Assembly (NCBI GenBank): GCA_004552155.1
Contig: SFPF01000068.1
Coordinates: 1 to 25,807 of the forward strand
Origin: Bacteroidales bacterium
GTDB lineage: Bacteria > Bacteroidota > Bacteroidia > Bacteroidales > Bacteroidaceae
Length of the DNA stretch: 25,807 bases
Direction of reading: 5' to 3'
The position numbers and the translations under genes were made by a program. The notes beneath the pieces are model-generated. The model had not been told where the DNA came from and made no database searches. It worked only from the letters and a program-made list of their open reading frames with translations. Positions 6,642 to 13,573 of the stretch are shown piece after piece (position 1 is the stretch's first letter; each line of letters starts with the position of its first letter).

Positions 6642-8280
6642 TCATTTCCCCGTCTTTGCCAGCCTTAGCGTTTGCGTGGCGTGGCGCAGGGCTTCGGGGC
6701 GGTGGGTCACGAAGATGATGGTGGTGCGGCCGCCAAATTCAGAGGCGATGTTCTGCAGCACGCGCCGCTCCGTGTCGGCATCGAGCGAGGAGGTGGCTTC
6801 GTCGAGCAGCAGGATGGGGCTTTCTTTGAGCAGGGCGCGGGCTATGGCGATGCGCTGCGACTGCCCTTCGCTCAATCCGTCGCCCATTTCGCCGCAGGGC
6901 GCGTCCAGTCCGTCGGGCAGTTTTTCCACGAAATCGGCACACGCCAGCGAGAGGGCGTGGCGCATCTCTGCCTCCGTGGCGTCGGGGTTGCCGAGCTGCA
7001 GGTTGCTGCGTATCGTGCCAGAGAGCAGCGTGTTGCCCTGCGGCACGTAGGTGAAGTTGGCGCGGAGGGCGGGGCTGATGTCTTCGGTCTTGCCAGCGGC
7101 GCAGAGTGCGGCGCGGCCGCTCGTGGGCGTTACCAGGGCGAGCAGCAGACGGATCGCCGAGGATGGCGGTGATGCTACCTGCGGGGAACTCGTAAGAGAA
7201 GTTGTCGAATATCAGGCGCGAAGTGGGCGTGTATCTGAACGTGAGGTCTTGCAGTGCGATGCCCACGCCGCCTTCCAGTTTGCGCGGCTGCGTGTGCGCC
7301 TCTTGCTTGATGTCGTCGATGTCCATCAGCCGCTCTGCGGCGGTGAAGGTGCTGATGAAAATGGGGATAAACTGCGTGAGCGTGCGCACGGGGGTCTGTA
7401 TCTGTCCCACTAATTGTATGAACGCCAGCATTGCGCCGTAGGTGATTAGCCCGTCGCGCAGGCTCGTCGTGCCCCAGATAAAGGTGAGCAGATAGCCCGT
7501 GGAGAAACCGATGTTCATCACCGTCGTGGTGATTACGGAGTAGCGCGTGCTTTCCACCACCTCGCCGCGCAGCGTCGCCTGCCTGCCGAGCAGTTCCTTG
7601 CCGGCCGTGTCGGTGCGCTCGAGGGTTTTGATGACGAGGATATGCTGCAAGGTTTCCTGGATAAAGGCCTGTATGCGGCTCTCCGTGTTGCGCACCTCGT
7701 GGGTGAGGCGGCGCATCTTGCGCACGTAGAGCCTGCCTGCCAGCAGGAAGAACGGTACGACAAACACCACGATGCACGCCAGCATCTTGTCCATATAGAA
7801 GAGGAGGAAAAATGCCCCCGCAAACTGCACCACCGTGTTGAAGAGGTTGGGCAGGCCCTCGGTGAGGAAGCCCGCCACGTCGCGCACGTCGCGCTCGATG
7901 CGGTTGATGAGGTGCCCGCTGTGGAATTGTTTCAGCGCGAGCCAGTCGGCGGTGAGCAGTTTCTGGAAGCAGGCGCGCTGCATCTTGCACCGCCCATCGA
8001 GCCCCAGCGTGGCGGCGATCCACCGCGCCGCTCTCGACAGGGCGATTTGCACCGCCGTGATGATGCCCAGCAGCACGAAGAGCCACGTGAGCGACCACTC
8101 GTGCGTCACGCCCGTGGCGGTGTCGATGGCGAGTTTCGTCACCCACACGAAGAGCAGCCTGATGCCCACGCCGGCCACGCCGATAAAGAGGTTGAGGAAG
8201 AATTGCAGCCGCAGCCCTTTCCACATCTGGAAAAGGTAGCGCACTATTTGCGGTATCGGGCGGGTAACGCTGAGGGTCAT
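6642..8280 (-). pseudogene. ABC exporter (fused permease and ATPase), frameshifted with Walker A lost
   Basis: The N-terminal half is a type-I ABC exporter membrane domain with about six helices (RYLFQMWKGLRLQFFLNLF, VQFAGAFFLLFYMD, IVVFVVPFFLLAG), followed by VGIALQDLTFRYTPTSRLIF, the start of the ATPase domain. The ATPase resumes in another frame with RLLLALVTPTSG, FTYVPQGNTLLSGTIRSNL (Q-loop), GLSEGQSQRIAIARAL (signature), ILLLDEATSSLD (Walker B) and IIFVTHRPEAL (switch His). Between ILGD and RLLL the expected GETGAGKTTLI is missing. Adding about 26 bp would restore both the P-loop and the frame (1639 + 26 = 1665). As given, the protein cannot bind ATP normally. The start at 8280 gives MTLSVTRPIPQ; an upstream in-frame ATG at 8334 exists. 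Substrate unknown. Confidence 0.85.
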
Positions 8281-8343
8281 AATGTAAGTATATAATTTAT
8301 GGTGTTTCCTAACGCGTGGGTAAAAATCTTTCAAAGGGATTTA

Positions 8344-8727
8344 GATAAAAACCAGTAAAAACATCTTGCTTCGTTTGAAGCCCAAGGGCACGCCGCCGGT
8401 CTTAACGCCGAGCATTAAAGCCTTGCGGCTTTAGCTCGCCCTTAATCCCTGCGGCTGCGGTCGGTGCCCGCCCGCTTCAAACGCCGCAAGGAAAAAACCA
8501 TGAAAAACCCGTGAGACCTTGATGCATAATCAATGCTGTGGTTAGTTATTTCATTGCAACGGGTTTTTCCCGGTTTTTTCCTTGTTCTGTGTGGGGCGGG
8601 CGGAAACCGACCGCCGCCTTAGCGGAGAGGACGCGAGACGAAAGTCGACAGACTTTCAGGCTCGGGGACTATCCGATAAGGCAAGCGATAGCCCACACAG
8701 AACAAGCTGTTTTTTATGGTTTTTATC
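8344..8727. repeat. Composite two-hairpin MITE-like repeat (copies B and C)
   Basis: The outer ends are GATAAAAACCAGTAAAAAC (8344-8362) and the complement of GATAAAAACCATAAAAAAC (8709-8727), 17/19 matched. The order is arm, hairpin C (8364-8490, ends CTTGC..TTTGAAGC and GCTTCAAACG..GCAAG), arm (8491-8511), spacer with GTGAGACCTTGATGCAT, inverted arm (about 8560-8581), hairpin B (8582-8708, ends CTTGTTCTGTGTGG), inverted arm. The B half (8491-8737) is the reverse complement of copy A at 2391-2640 with high identity. Hairpin C is a different sequence in the same kind of slot. This accounts for most of the 485-bp gap. Confidence 0.8.
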
Positions 8728-8765
8728 AGAGTCAACCAATTAGGGCAGAATAAATTGATTTCTCC

Positions 8766-9893
8766 CTACTTATTCCCTTTCTTGATGTCGGTAGCGCCGC
8801 CCTTGCTCCACGCCGCCACGTGGTCGGCGTCCATTTCCGCGAGTTTCCACACGCGGGCGGCGTTAGCGTCGTGGCCGAGGGCGCAGAGCGGGCAGTTGGA
8901 CACGCCCTTTGCCTCCGCTTCTTTCGTTTGGCGGGCATAGACCGCGCGCTTCGTGGCCTCGTCGAACACGCGCACGTCCAGGAGTTTCGTGTCCTGTTCG
9001 CCGCCGAGCAGGTACTCGTACACGCCCCGGCGGTTCTTCACGAACGGGTCGCCGTAGAGCTCGCGGGTGCGGGCGGCCATGCGGGCGGGGTCGTAGGGCG
9101 TGAGGTGGTAGCGCTCGTAGAGCTCGCCCCACGGCTGGCCGCACATTTCCTTCTCCACGAAGGGGAACACGCCCGCCACCCAGTCTATCACGCTGTTGAA
9201 GTAGGCCGTGAGCTCCGTGATGTCGCCGCTGAAGCGGTGCCGGCTCATATATTCCTCCGTCTTGCCGCGGCTCACCCATTCGAGGGCGGCGGCGAGTATG
9301 TCCTGGCGGTTGGCCGCGCCGTGCACGTAGGTGGTCCACTTGCTCATGCAGGCGTTTTGCGAGTTGCTGAACACGGCTTTGGCGGCGGTGACAAACGGAC
9401 CGGAGTACACGGCGTTGAGCAGCTCCTGCTGGTTGAGCGGCACGCCCGCGATGTTAATCGTGCGAAACCACTCCTTGATTTCCTGCTCCGTGCCCTCGCA
9501 CTCGTATATGAGCAGGGGCGTGCCGAGGAAGAGCGCGCGCTGCTCTGCGGGCAGGCTGCCTATGCTTTGCGGCAGGCGGTTTTCGTCGATAATGCCGAGC
9601 TTGCCTGTGGCGAAGCGGCCGAGCGACGTGATGCGCTGCTGCCCGTCGAGCACCTCGTAGCGTCCGTCGGCGGTGCGCACGAAGTAGATAACGCCCAAGG
9701 GGTAACCGCGCAGCACGGAGTCGATCACCGCCACGTCGCGCCGCCCGTCGGCGTAGATGTAGTTGCGCTGATACTCGGGCTGAATGGTGAGCCTGCCGCC
9801 CATGCCAAAGAGGCCTTTGCCTTCCAGTTCGTTGTAGACGAAGCCTTCGCAGATGTCGGCCACCGTCCATTCTGTGTGCAGTGTGGTTTTCAT
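8766..9893 (-). CDS. DUF262 domain protein with C-terminal HNH-type domain, tail apparently shortened
   Basis: The N-terminal DUF262 (ParB/sulfiredoxin-like fold, as in GmrS) is shown by LTIQPEYQRNYIYADGRRD, IDSVLRGYPLGVIYF and the nucleotide-site motif DGQQRITSLG (residues 83-92). A long helical middle follows. At the C-terminus CPLC (334-337) and MDADHVAAWSKGGATDI (354-370) are the first half of an HNH nuclease, after which the protein ends KKGNK. Family members usually continue with about a dozen residues of type NCQMLCKTHNRA before such an ending, supplying the Asn and second His. That block is absent here, in frame. It lies 34 bp after the methyltransferase gene, likely co-transcribed. 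Probable restriction or defence role; activity doubtful as given. Confidence 0.8.
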   Translation of the reverse strand: MKTTLHTEWTVADICEGFVYNELEGKGLFGMGGRLTIQPEYQRNYIYADGRRDVAVIDSVLRGYPLGVIYFVRTADGRYEVLDGQQRITSLGRFATGKLGIIDENRLPQSIGSLPAEQRALFLGTPLLIYECEGTEQEIKEWFRTINIAGVPLNQQELLNAVYSGPFVTAAKAVFSNSQNACMSKWTTYVHGAANRQDILAAALEWVSRGKTEEYMSRHRFSGDITELTAYFNSVIDWVAGVFPFVEKEMCGQPWGELYERYHLTPYDPARMAARTRELYGDPFVKNRRGVYEYLLGGEQDTKLLDVRVFDEATKRAVYARQTKEAEAKGVSNCPLCALGHDANAARVWKLAEMDADHVAAWSKGGATDIKKGNK

Positions 9894-9927
9894 ATAGATT
9901 GTTTTTTACGTCCCTATTTCCATCCAA

Positions 9928-11010
9928 TTAAGATTTACTTACTGGGCGAATAGCTAAACGTTTGTATTTGTCTATTCCATTTATTCTTGCTGGTGCAAAA
10001 TCCCACGGTCCATCTGAGCCGTGATTAAAAACACCTATTATCTCAAACTGTTCCGGGCAATATTTATCGAGGAAAGTAATGGGCACGCCCATGGCTCCGT
10101 TGTAGTCGGAGGGTATGGCGTCTACGTAGGGCACTTCGATGGCGTCGTAGTTGTCATAATGTGCGTAGCCCACGTCGCGTATTTCCTTGTGGCGCGAGTA
10201 GCGCACATTGTCCGCCTCCGTCATAAGCATCAAAGGCTGGTGGCGGCGACCGTGGTCGAGGTTAGTGAACCAGCAGGAGTTGCCCAGGCGCGTGTAATTG
10301 CCCACATATCCCATGCGCTCTGCTTTCTTCTTATACGCTTCCGAAACAACGGTGCCCTCGGGCACGCCAAATACCATGTCCGTAGCAAAACCCGTAGCCC
10401 CGAGCCAAAGCCGGTTCTCCTTAATCAGCGGGAACACCTCCTTATAGGTTATGGCGTTTGTGTTGCCAATCATCAGGCATTTCTTATCCGCTGCCACGAT
10501 CCACGCCAAGAACTCTCTAAATAGTGAGAAGGGCGGGTTGGTGACGATGATGTCCGCCTCGTCGCGCAGGGCGGTGACCTCCCGGCTGCGGAAGTCGCCG
10601 TCGCCCTCGAGATACTGCCACTTGATGTCGTGGAAGTCGATGATGCCGTCGCCGTCCACGTCGCCGTCCAAGACGAAGATCTTGCCTTTCACGCTCGTCT
10701 TGGCGGGGTCGAACTGCGGGGCGTTCTGCTCGAAGAGGGAGGGCTGGTAGGGCGTCTTGTAGAGTTTGCTATCGGCGGCGTAGCTCGTGGATATGAGCTT
10801 TTTGAGGCCGAGCACCTCGAAGTGCTGCGCGAAGTAGAGCGTGAAGTTGCTCCACTCGGGGTCGTCGCAAGGCAGGAGCACGGTCTTGCCGCGAAAGGTG
10901 TCGGGGTTGAAGTCGAGGTAAGCGTTGATTTCGCGCTCTATGTCGTGGTATTGTGTGTAGAACTCGTCGTTCTTGGCGTTCTTGGCCGCCGTGAGAGATG
11001 CGTTTGCCAT
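9928..11010 (-). CDS. EcoRI-family adenine-specific DNA methyltransferase
   Basis: The 360-residue protein matches the MT_EcoRI family. NDEFYTQYHDIEREI opens it, VLLPCDDPEWSNF (44-56) is the SAM-binding region, and TNPPFSLFREF holds the catalytic NPPF (158-161) that marks N6-adenine methylation. MIGNTNAITYKEVFPLI and NSCWFTNLDHGRR follow. The family methylates adenine in a short DNA target (GAATTC for the EcoRI enzyme), but the target here is unknown. No matching restriction enzyme of the EcoRI kind is nearby; instead a DUF262-HNH gene follows on the same strand. A -7 box sits 24 bp upstream. Flanking repeats suggest a mobile accessory insert. Confidence 0.88.
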   Translation of the reverse strand: MANASLTAAKNAKNDEFYTQYHDIEREINAYLDFNPDTFRGKTVLLPCDDPEWSNFTLYFAQHFEVLGLKKLISTSYAADSKLYKTPYQPSLFEQNAPQFDPAKTSVKGKIFVLDGDVDGDGIIDFHDIKWQYLEGDGDFRSREVTALRDEADIIVTNPPFSLFREFLAWIVAADKKCLMIGNTNAITYKEVFPLIKENRLWLGATGFATDMVFGVPEGTVVSEAYKKKAERMGYVGNYTRLGNSCWFTNLDHGRRHQPLMLMTEADNVRYSRHKEIRDVGYAHYDNYDAIEVPYVDAIPSDYNGAMGVPITFLDKYCPEQFEIIGVFNHGSDGPWDFAPARINGIDKYKRLAIRPVSKS

Positions 11011-11033
11011 AAAGAAGGGAGGATTGATAAGGG

Positions 11034-11041
11034 CAAATTTA
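11034..11041 (-). promoter_or_regulatory. -7 box for the methyltransferase/DUF262-HNH pair
   Basis: TAAATTTG on the minus strand matches TAnnTTTG, 24 bp upstream of the methyltransferase ATG. No such box is seen in the 34-bp gap before the DUF262 gene, so both probably share this promoter. Confidence 0.6.
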
Positions 11042-11123
11042 CGCTTTTCTTATGAGATAGCAAGCAAGTAGGGGCGTTGCACGATTTATTTTGACGACAA
11101 CAGAGACAACAAAGGTAACGGTT

Positions 11124-11137
11124 GGGGCGGGCTGTAA
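11124..11137 (+). repeat. Fragment of the 6350-6613 repeat family
   Basis: GGGGCGGGCTGTAA equals the first 14 bases of the 20-bp boundary repeat at 6350. Homology then stops. As at the first locus, it sits a few tens of bases from a REP unit. Confidence 0.6.
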
Positions 11138-11160
11138 TCCTTTTTCCCTTGCGGCGCGAA

Positions 11161-11383
11161 GTGCCTGGAAGGCACTACGGAGCGTAGCGACGGTAACCGG
11201 GTACGAAGTGCCCGGTGGGACGATACGGAGACGACGTGCCTGGAAGGCACTACGCTATAGGACAGGCTCTTATTTACATATCCTCGGGCGTAGTGCCTTC
11301 CAGGCACATCGTTCTCGCCAGACGCTATCCGAGGACTTCGTCCCCGGTTACCGTCGCTACGCTCCGTACTGCCTTCCAGGCAG
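11161..11383. mobile_element. Transposase-less copy of the REP unit (non-autonomous derivative)
   Basis: It has the same order as the unit at 5613-6298: GTGCCTGGAAGGCAC at 11161-11175 and 11236-11250, inverted copies at 11293-11307 and 11369-11383 (the last altered to CTGCCTTCCAGGCAG), and GGTAACCGG text between. The transposase gene is replaced by a short stretch. Left-end text ACTACGC.ATAGGACAGGC and right-end text TCCTCGGGCGTAGTGCC are shared with the full unit, with only about 15 unrelated bases between. It lies in the 713-bp gene-free region between the methyltransferase and nadK. Confidence 0.82.
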
Positions 11384-11486
11384 ATAGCAAGCAAAACTCC
11401 TTGTTCTTATCAAAAAAATCTTCCCCTCACGGAGCAATTTTTTCCTTCCTCCTTGATAATTTTTACTATCTGGCAGAAAAAGTTTA

Positions 11487-11564
11487 TTACAAACTTTGTA
11501 ACGGCCGTTACAAACTTTCTAACACATGTTACAAACTTTGTAATATGTGTTACAAACTTTGTAA
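11487..11564. repeat. Four TTACAAACTTTGTAA palindromes at exact 21-bp spacing
   Basis: The 15-bp odd palindrome TTACAAACTTTGTAA starts at 11487, 11508 (one change, TTTCTAA), 11529 and 11550, separated by 6-bp spacers CGGCCG, CACATG and TATGTG. A 21-bp period puts all copies on the same face of the helix. The array is downstream of nadK, in AT-rich DNA. It could bind a dimeric protein cooperatively; no replication gene is nearby to support an iteron origin. Confidence 0.85.
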
Positions 11565-11646
11565 CAAAAACTCTCTTATAAGAAAGGAAAAAATATAAGG
11601 CAGAAAGCAAAAACTATCTCGGGGAAAGGAGAAAATATAAAGGTGC

Positions 11647-11686
11647 AAAAAAAGCGTGCGTGCCGGGAGAAGCCCGACACGCACGC
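11647..11686 (-). terminator. Rho-independent terminator of nadK
   Basis: On the minus strand a roughly 14-bp stem, GCGTGCGTGTCGGGC pairing with CCCGGCACGCACGC (one bulge), is followed by TTTTTTT (11653-11647). It lies 38 bp after the nadK stop. Confidence 0.88.
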
Positions 11687-11723
11687 TGTGCTGCTGAAAT
11701 AAGAGTAATAAGTTCGCGGCCTG

Positions 11724-12617
11724 CTATTCCCTGCCGTCTGCGCCCCACATCATTTTTTCGCGCAGCGTCTCAAAATAACTTTGGTGCTTGATTTTCACCA
11801 CGCCCACGGTGTGGGCGGCACGCTTGATGGTGATGGCGCAGCCTTCGCGGAGGCTTTGGCTGTGGCCGTCGGCGGAGAGCAGGAAGTTTCCGCTGCGGGA
11901 ATGTACGCGCAAAGCAATCTCAACATCGTCGCACATCACGACGGGGCGCGTGGCAAGGCTGTGGGGCGCAACGGCCGAGAGGCAGAGCGTGCCGGAGCGG
12001 GGCGCGATGATCGGGCCGCCCACGCTGAGCGAATAGCCCGTGGAGCCCGTGGGTGTGCATACGATGAGGCCGTCGGCCATGTAATGGTTGAGCAGTTCGC
12101 CGTTGACGGTAGTTTCTATCTCAATCAAGGAAGAATTGTCGTGTTTCAAGACCGCCACCTCGTTGAGCGCGAAGGGGCGCAGAGCGAACGGCCGGCCTTC
12201 AATCTCCACCGCCAAAACGCTGTGCGGCTCGATGATATAGTCGCCCTCGCAGAGGCGGCGTAGGGCAGGGGCGATGTCGCCGGGCGACACGTCGGCCAGA
12301 AAACCGAGCCTTCCGGTGTTGATGCCGAGTATCGGCACTCCGCTGCTGCCGATGCGGGCGGCTGTGTTGAGAAACGTGCCGTCGCCGCCCACGGAAATGG
12401 CGAGCGCGAAGTCTTCCAGCGACGTGCCGGGCTGTATGACGCGGCAACCTTCGAGCGAAAGGCCGAGGCGCGAGGTGAGAAACTCGGCAAAGGCGGCTTC
12501 CACCGATATTTCCGCTTCGAGCTTGTGGAGCATGCGCACGATGGCCTCCACATATCTGTTCTTCTGCGTTTGATAAACGTTGCCGAAGAGGGCAATTTTC
12601 AATGGTTTGCTGTCCAT
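11724..12617 (-). CDS. nadK: NAD kinase
   Basis: This cytoplasmic enzyme phosphorylates NAD+ to NADP+. The ATG at 12617 gives 297 residues starting MDSKPLKIALFGN. A longer in-frame start at 12719 would place the promoter box inside the gene, so it is rejected. Motifs: GGDG at 77-80 within AISVGGDGTFLNTAARIG, GINTGRLGFLAD, the NE of FALNEVAVLKHD, and CTPTGSTGYSLSVGGPI. The C-terminus is complete. It has its own promoter (12645-12652) and terminator. Confidence 0.95.
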   Translation of the reverse strand: MDSKPLKIALFGNVYQTQKNRYVEAIVRMLHKLEAEISVEAAFAEFLTSRLGLSLEGCRVIQPGTSLEDFALAISVGGDGTFLNTAARIGSSGVPILGINTGRLGFLADVSPGDIAPALRRLCEGDYIIEPHSVLAVEIEGRPFALRPFALNEVAVLKHDNSSLIEIETTVNGELLNHYMADGLIVCTPTGSTGYSLSVGGPIIAPRSGTLCLSAVAPHSLATRPVVMCDDVEIALRVHSRSGNFLLSADGHSQSLREGCAITIKRAAHTVGVVKIKHQSYFETLREKMMWGADGRE

Positions 12618-12644
12618 AGGGCGGGGTAGGGCTTTTGTTATATG

Positions 12645-12652
12645 CAAAATTA
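12645..12652 (-). promoter_or_regulatory. -7 box of nadK
   Basis: TAATTTTG on the minus strand matches TAnnTTTG and lies 28 bp upstream of the nadK ATG, fixing the shorter start. Confidence 0.6.
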
Positions 12653-12696
12653 CGACAATAATTTCATAAAAGCGGCTTTTCCTTATAAGGCAGCGC

Positions 12697-12734
12697 AAAA
12701 AAACGGGCCAAGCACACACGCTGTGCTTGGCCCG
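12697..12734 (-). terminator. Rho-independent terminator of the efflux/lpxA transcript
   Basis: A perfect 13-bp stem on the minus strand, CGGGCCAAGCACA with TGTGCTTGGCCCG (12704-12716 and 12722-12734), is followed by seven T (12703-12697). It lies just after the lpxA-like stop. Confidence 0.92.
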
Positions 12735-12761
12735 GTAGGGATTTTGGGGGATATTCCGTAA

Positions 12762-13550
12762 TCAGTCGTCGGCCTTGCGGTTGCGCACGATGCCGTGCTT
12801 GGCGGCCTTGATGAAGCTGACGATTTCGTCGATTTCAATGCTTGCGGGAATTTGCTCGCCAATCTTAATCACGGCGTCCTCGAGGCTGAAGTTGCCCGTG
12901 TAGACGAGGCGGTAGGCGTTGGCGATGTGGCGCAGAATGCGCTCCGTCAGGCCTTCGTGCTGCAAGATGACGGCGTTCACGCCGTGGTAGGCGGCGGGGT
13001 TGCCGCCGAGGATAGCGTAGGGCGGCACGTCGTGCTGCACGCGGCAGCCGCTCTGCACGAGTGAAAACTTGCCCACGCGCACATGCTGCTGTATCATCGC
13101 GCCGCTGCTCTGGATGGAGCAGTCGAAGATTTCGCAGTTGCCGGCTACGCTCACGCCGATGCCGAGCACGCAGCGGTTGTGAATGTGCGCGTCGTGGCAG
13201 ATGTGCACCTTGTCCATCAGGAAGTTGCCGTTGCCGATTACGGTGGCCGTGTCGGGGTCGGTGCCGCCGGCGATGACCACGTTTTCGCGGATGCAGTTGT
13301 CGTTGCCGATGATGACGGCCGAGCGCGTGCCGGGCACGTGGTGGAAGTCTTGCGGCTCTGCGCCGATTACGGCGTTCTGGTACACCTTGTTGCCGCTGCC
13401 CATCGTGGTGCCTTCCATGATGGAGGCATAGGGCATGATGACGCAGTTGTCGCCGATGGTGACGTTCTTGTCAATGTAGGCAAAGGGCTTAACCTCGACA
13501 TTGTTGCCGAGTTTTGCCGAGGGGTCTACGTATGCTAAGGGACTAATCAT
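12762..13550 (-). CDS. LpxA-type acyl-ACP--UDP-N-acetylglucosamine O-acyltransferase (second-paralogue type)
   Basis: The 262-residue protein starts MISPLAYVDPSAKLGNNVEV and shows hexapeptide repeats of a left-handed beta helix (VTIGDN, VIIGND, TVIGNG, GVSVAGN). Its VHICHDAHIHN segment corresponds to the LpxA catalytic-histidine region (AHIAHDC), and a helical C-terminal domain follows. LpxA adds the first acyl chain of lipid A. Bacteroides genomes carry both an LpxA beside lpxC-fabZ and a second protein with an N-terminus very like this one. I take this as the second type, so its exact substrate is uncertain. It is the last gene of the efflux transcript, about 20 bp after tolC, with a terminator after it. 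Confidence 0.8.
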   Translation of the reverse strand: MISPLAYVDPSAKLGNNVEVKPFAYIDKNVTIGDNCVIMPYASIMEGTTMGSGNKVYQNAVIGAEPQDFHHVPGTRSAVIIGNDNCIRENVVIAGGTDPDTATVIGNGNFLMDKVHICHDAHIHNRCVLGIGVSVAGNCEIFDCSIQSSGAMIQQHVRVGKFSLVQSGCRVQHDVPPYAILGGNPAAYHGVNAVILQHEGLTERILRHIANAYRLVYTGNFSLEDAVIKIGEQIPASIEIDEIVSFIKAAKHGIVRNRKADD

Positions 13551-13573
13551 ATTATTATTAGATTAAGGTTAGG

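Noticed and set aside
8820..9953. 377-residue plus-strand ORF opposite the DUF262 gene
   Set aside because: It is the mirror of a well-supported gene in GC-rich DNA, and its product has no recognisable domain. Similar long shadows lie opposite prfA (24077-25336) and acrA (18370-19503).
11487..11564. Replication origin iterons
   Set aside because: Spacing is iteron-like, but there is no rep or dnaA gene, DnaA box cluster or plasmid gene in the window.
11410..11610. 66-residue minus-strand ORF with repeated KFVT heptads
   Set aside because: The heptads are only the translation of the 21-bp palindrome array, which is also open on the other strand. There is no start context or promoter, and the flanking codons are not gene-like.
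12618..12719. Longer N-terminus for NAD kinase
   Set aside because: The extra 34 residues are not family-like and cover the -7 box and intergenic DNA.
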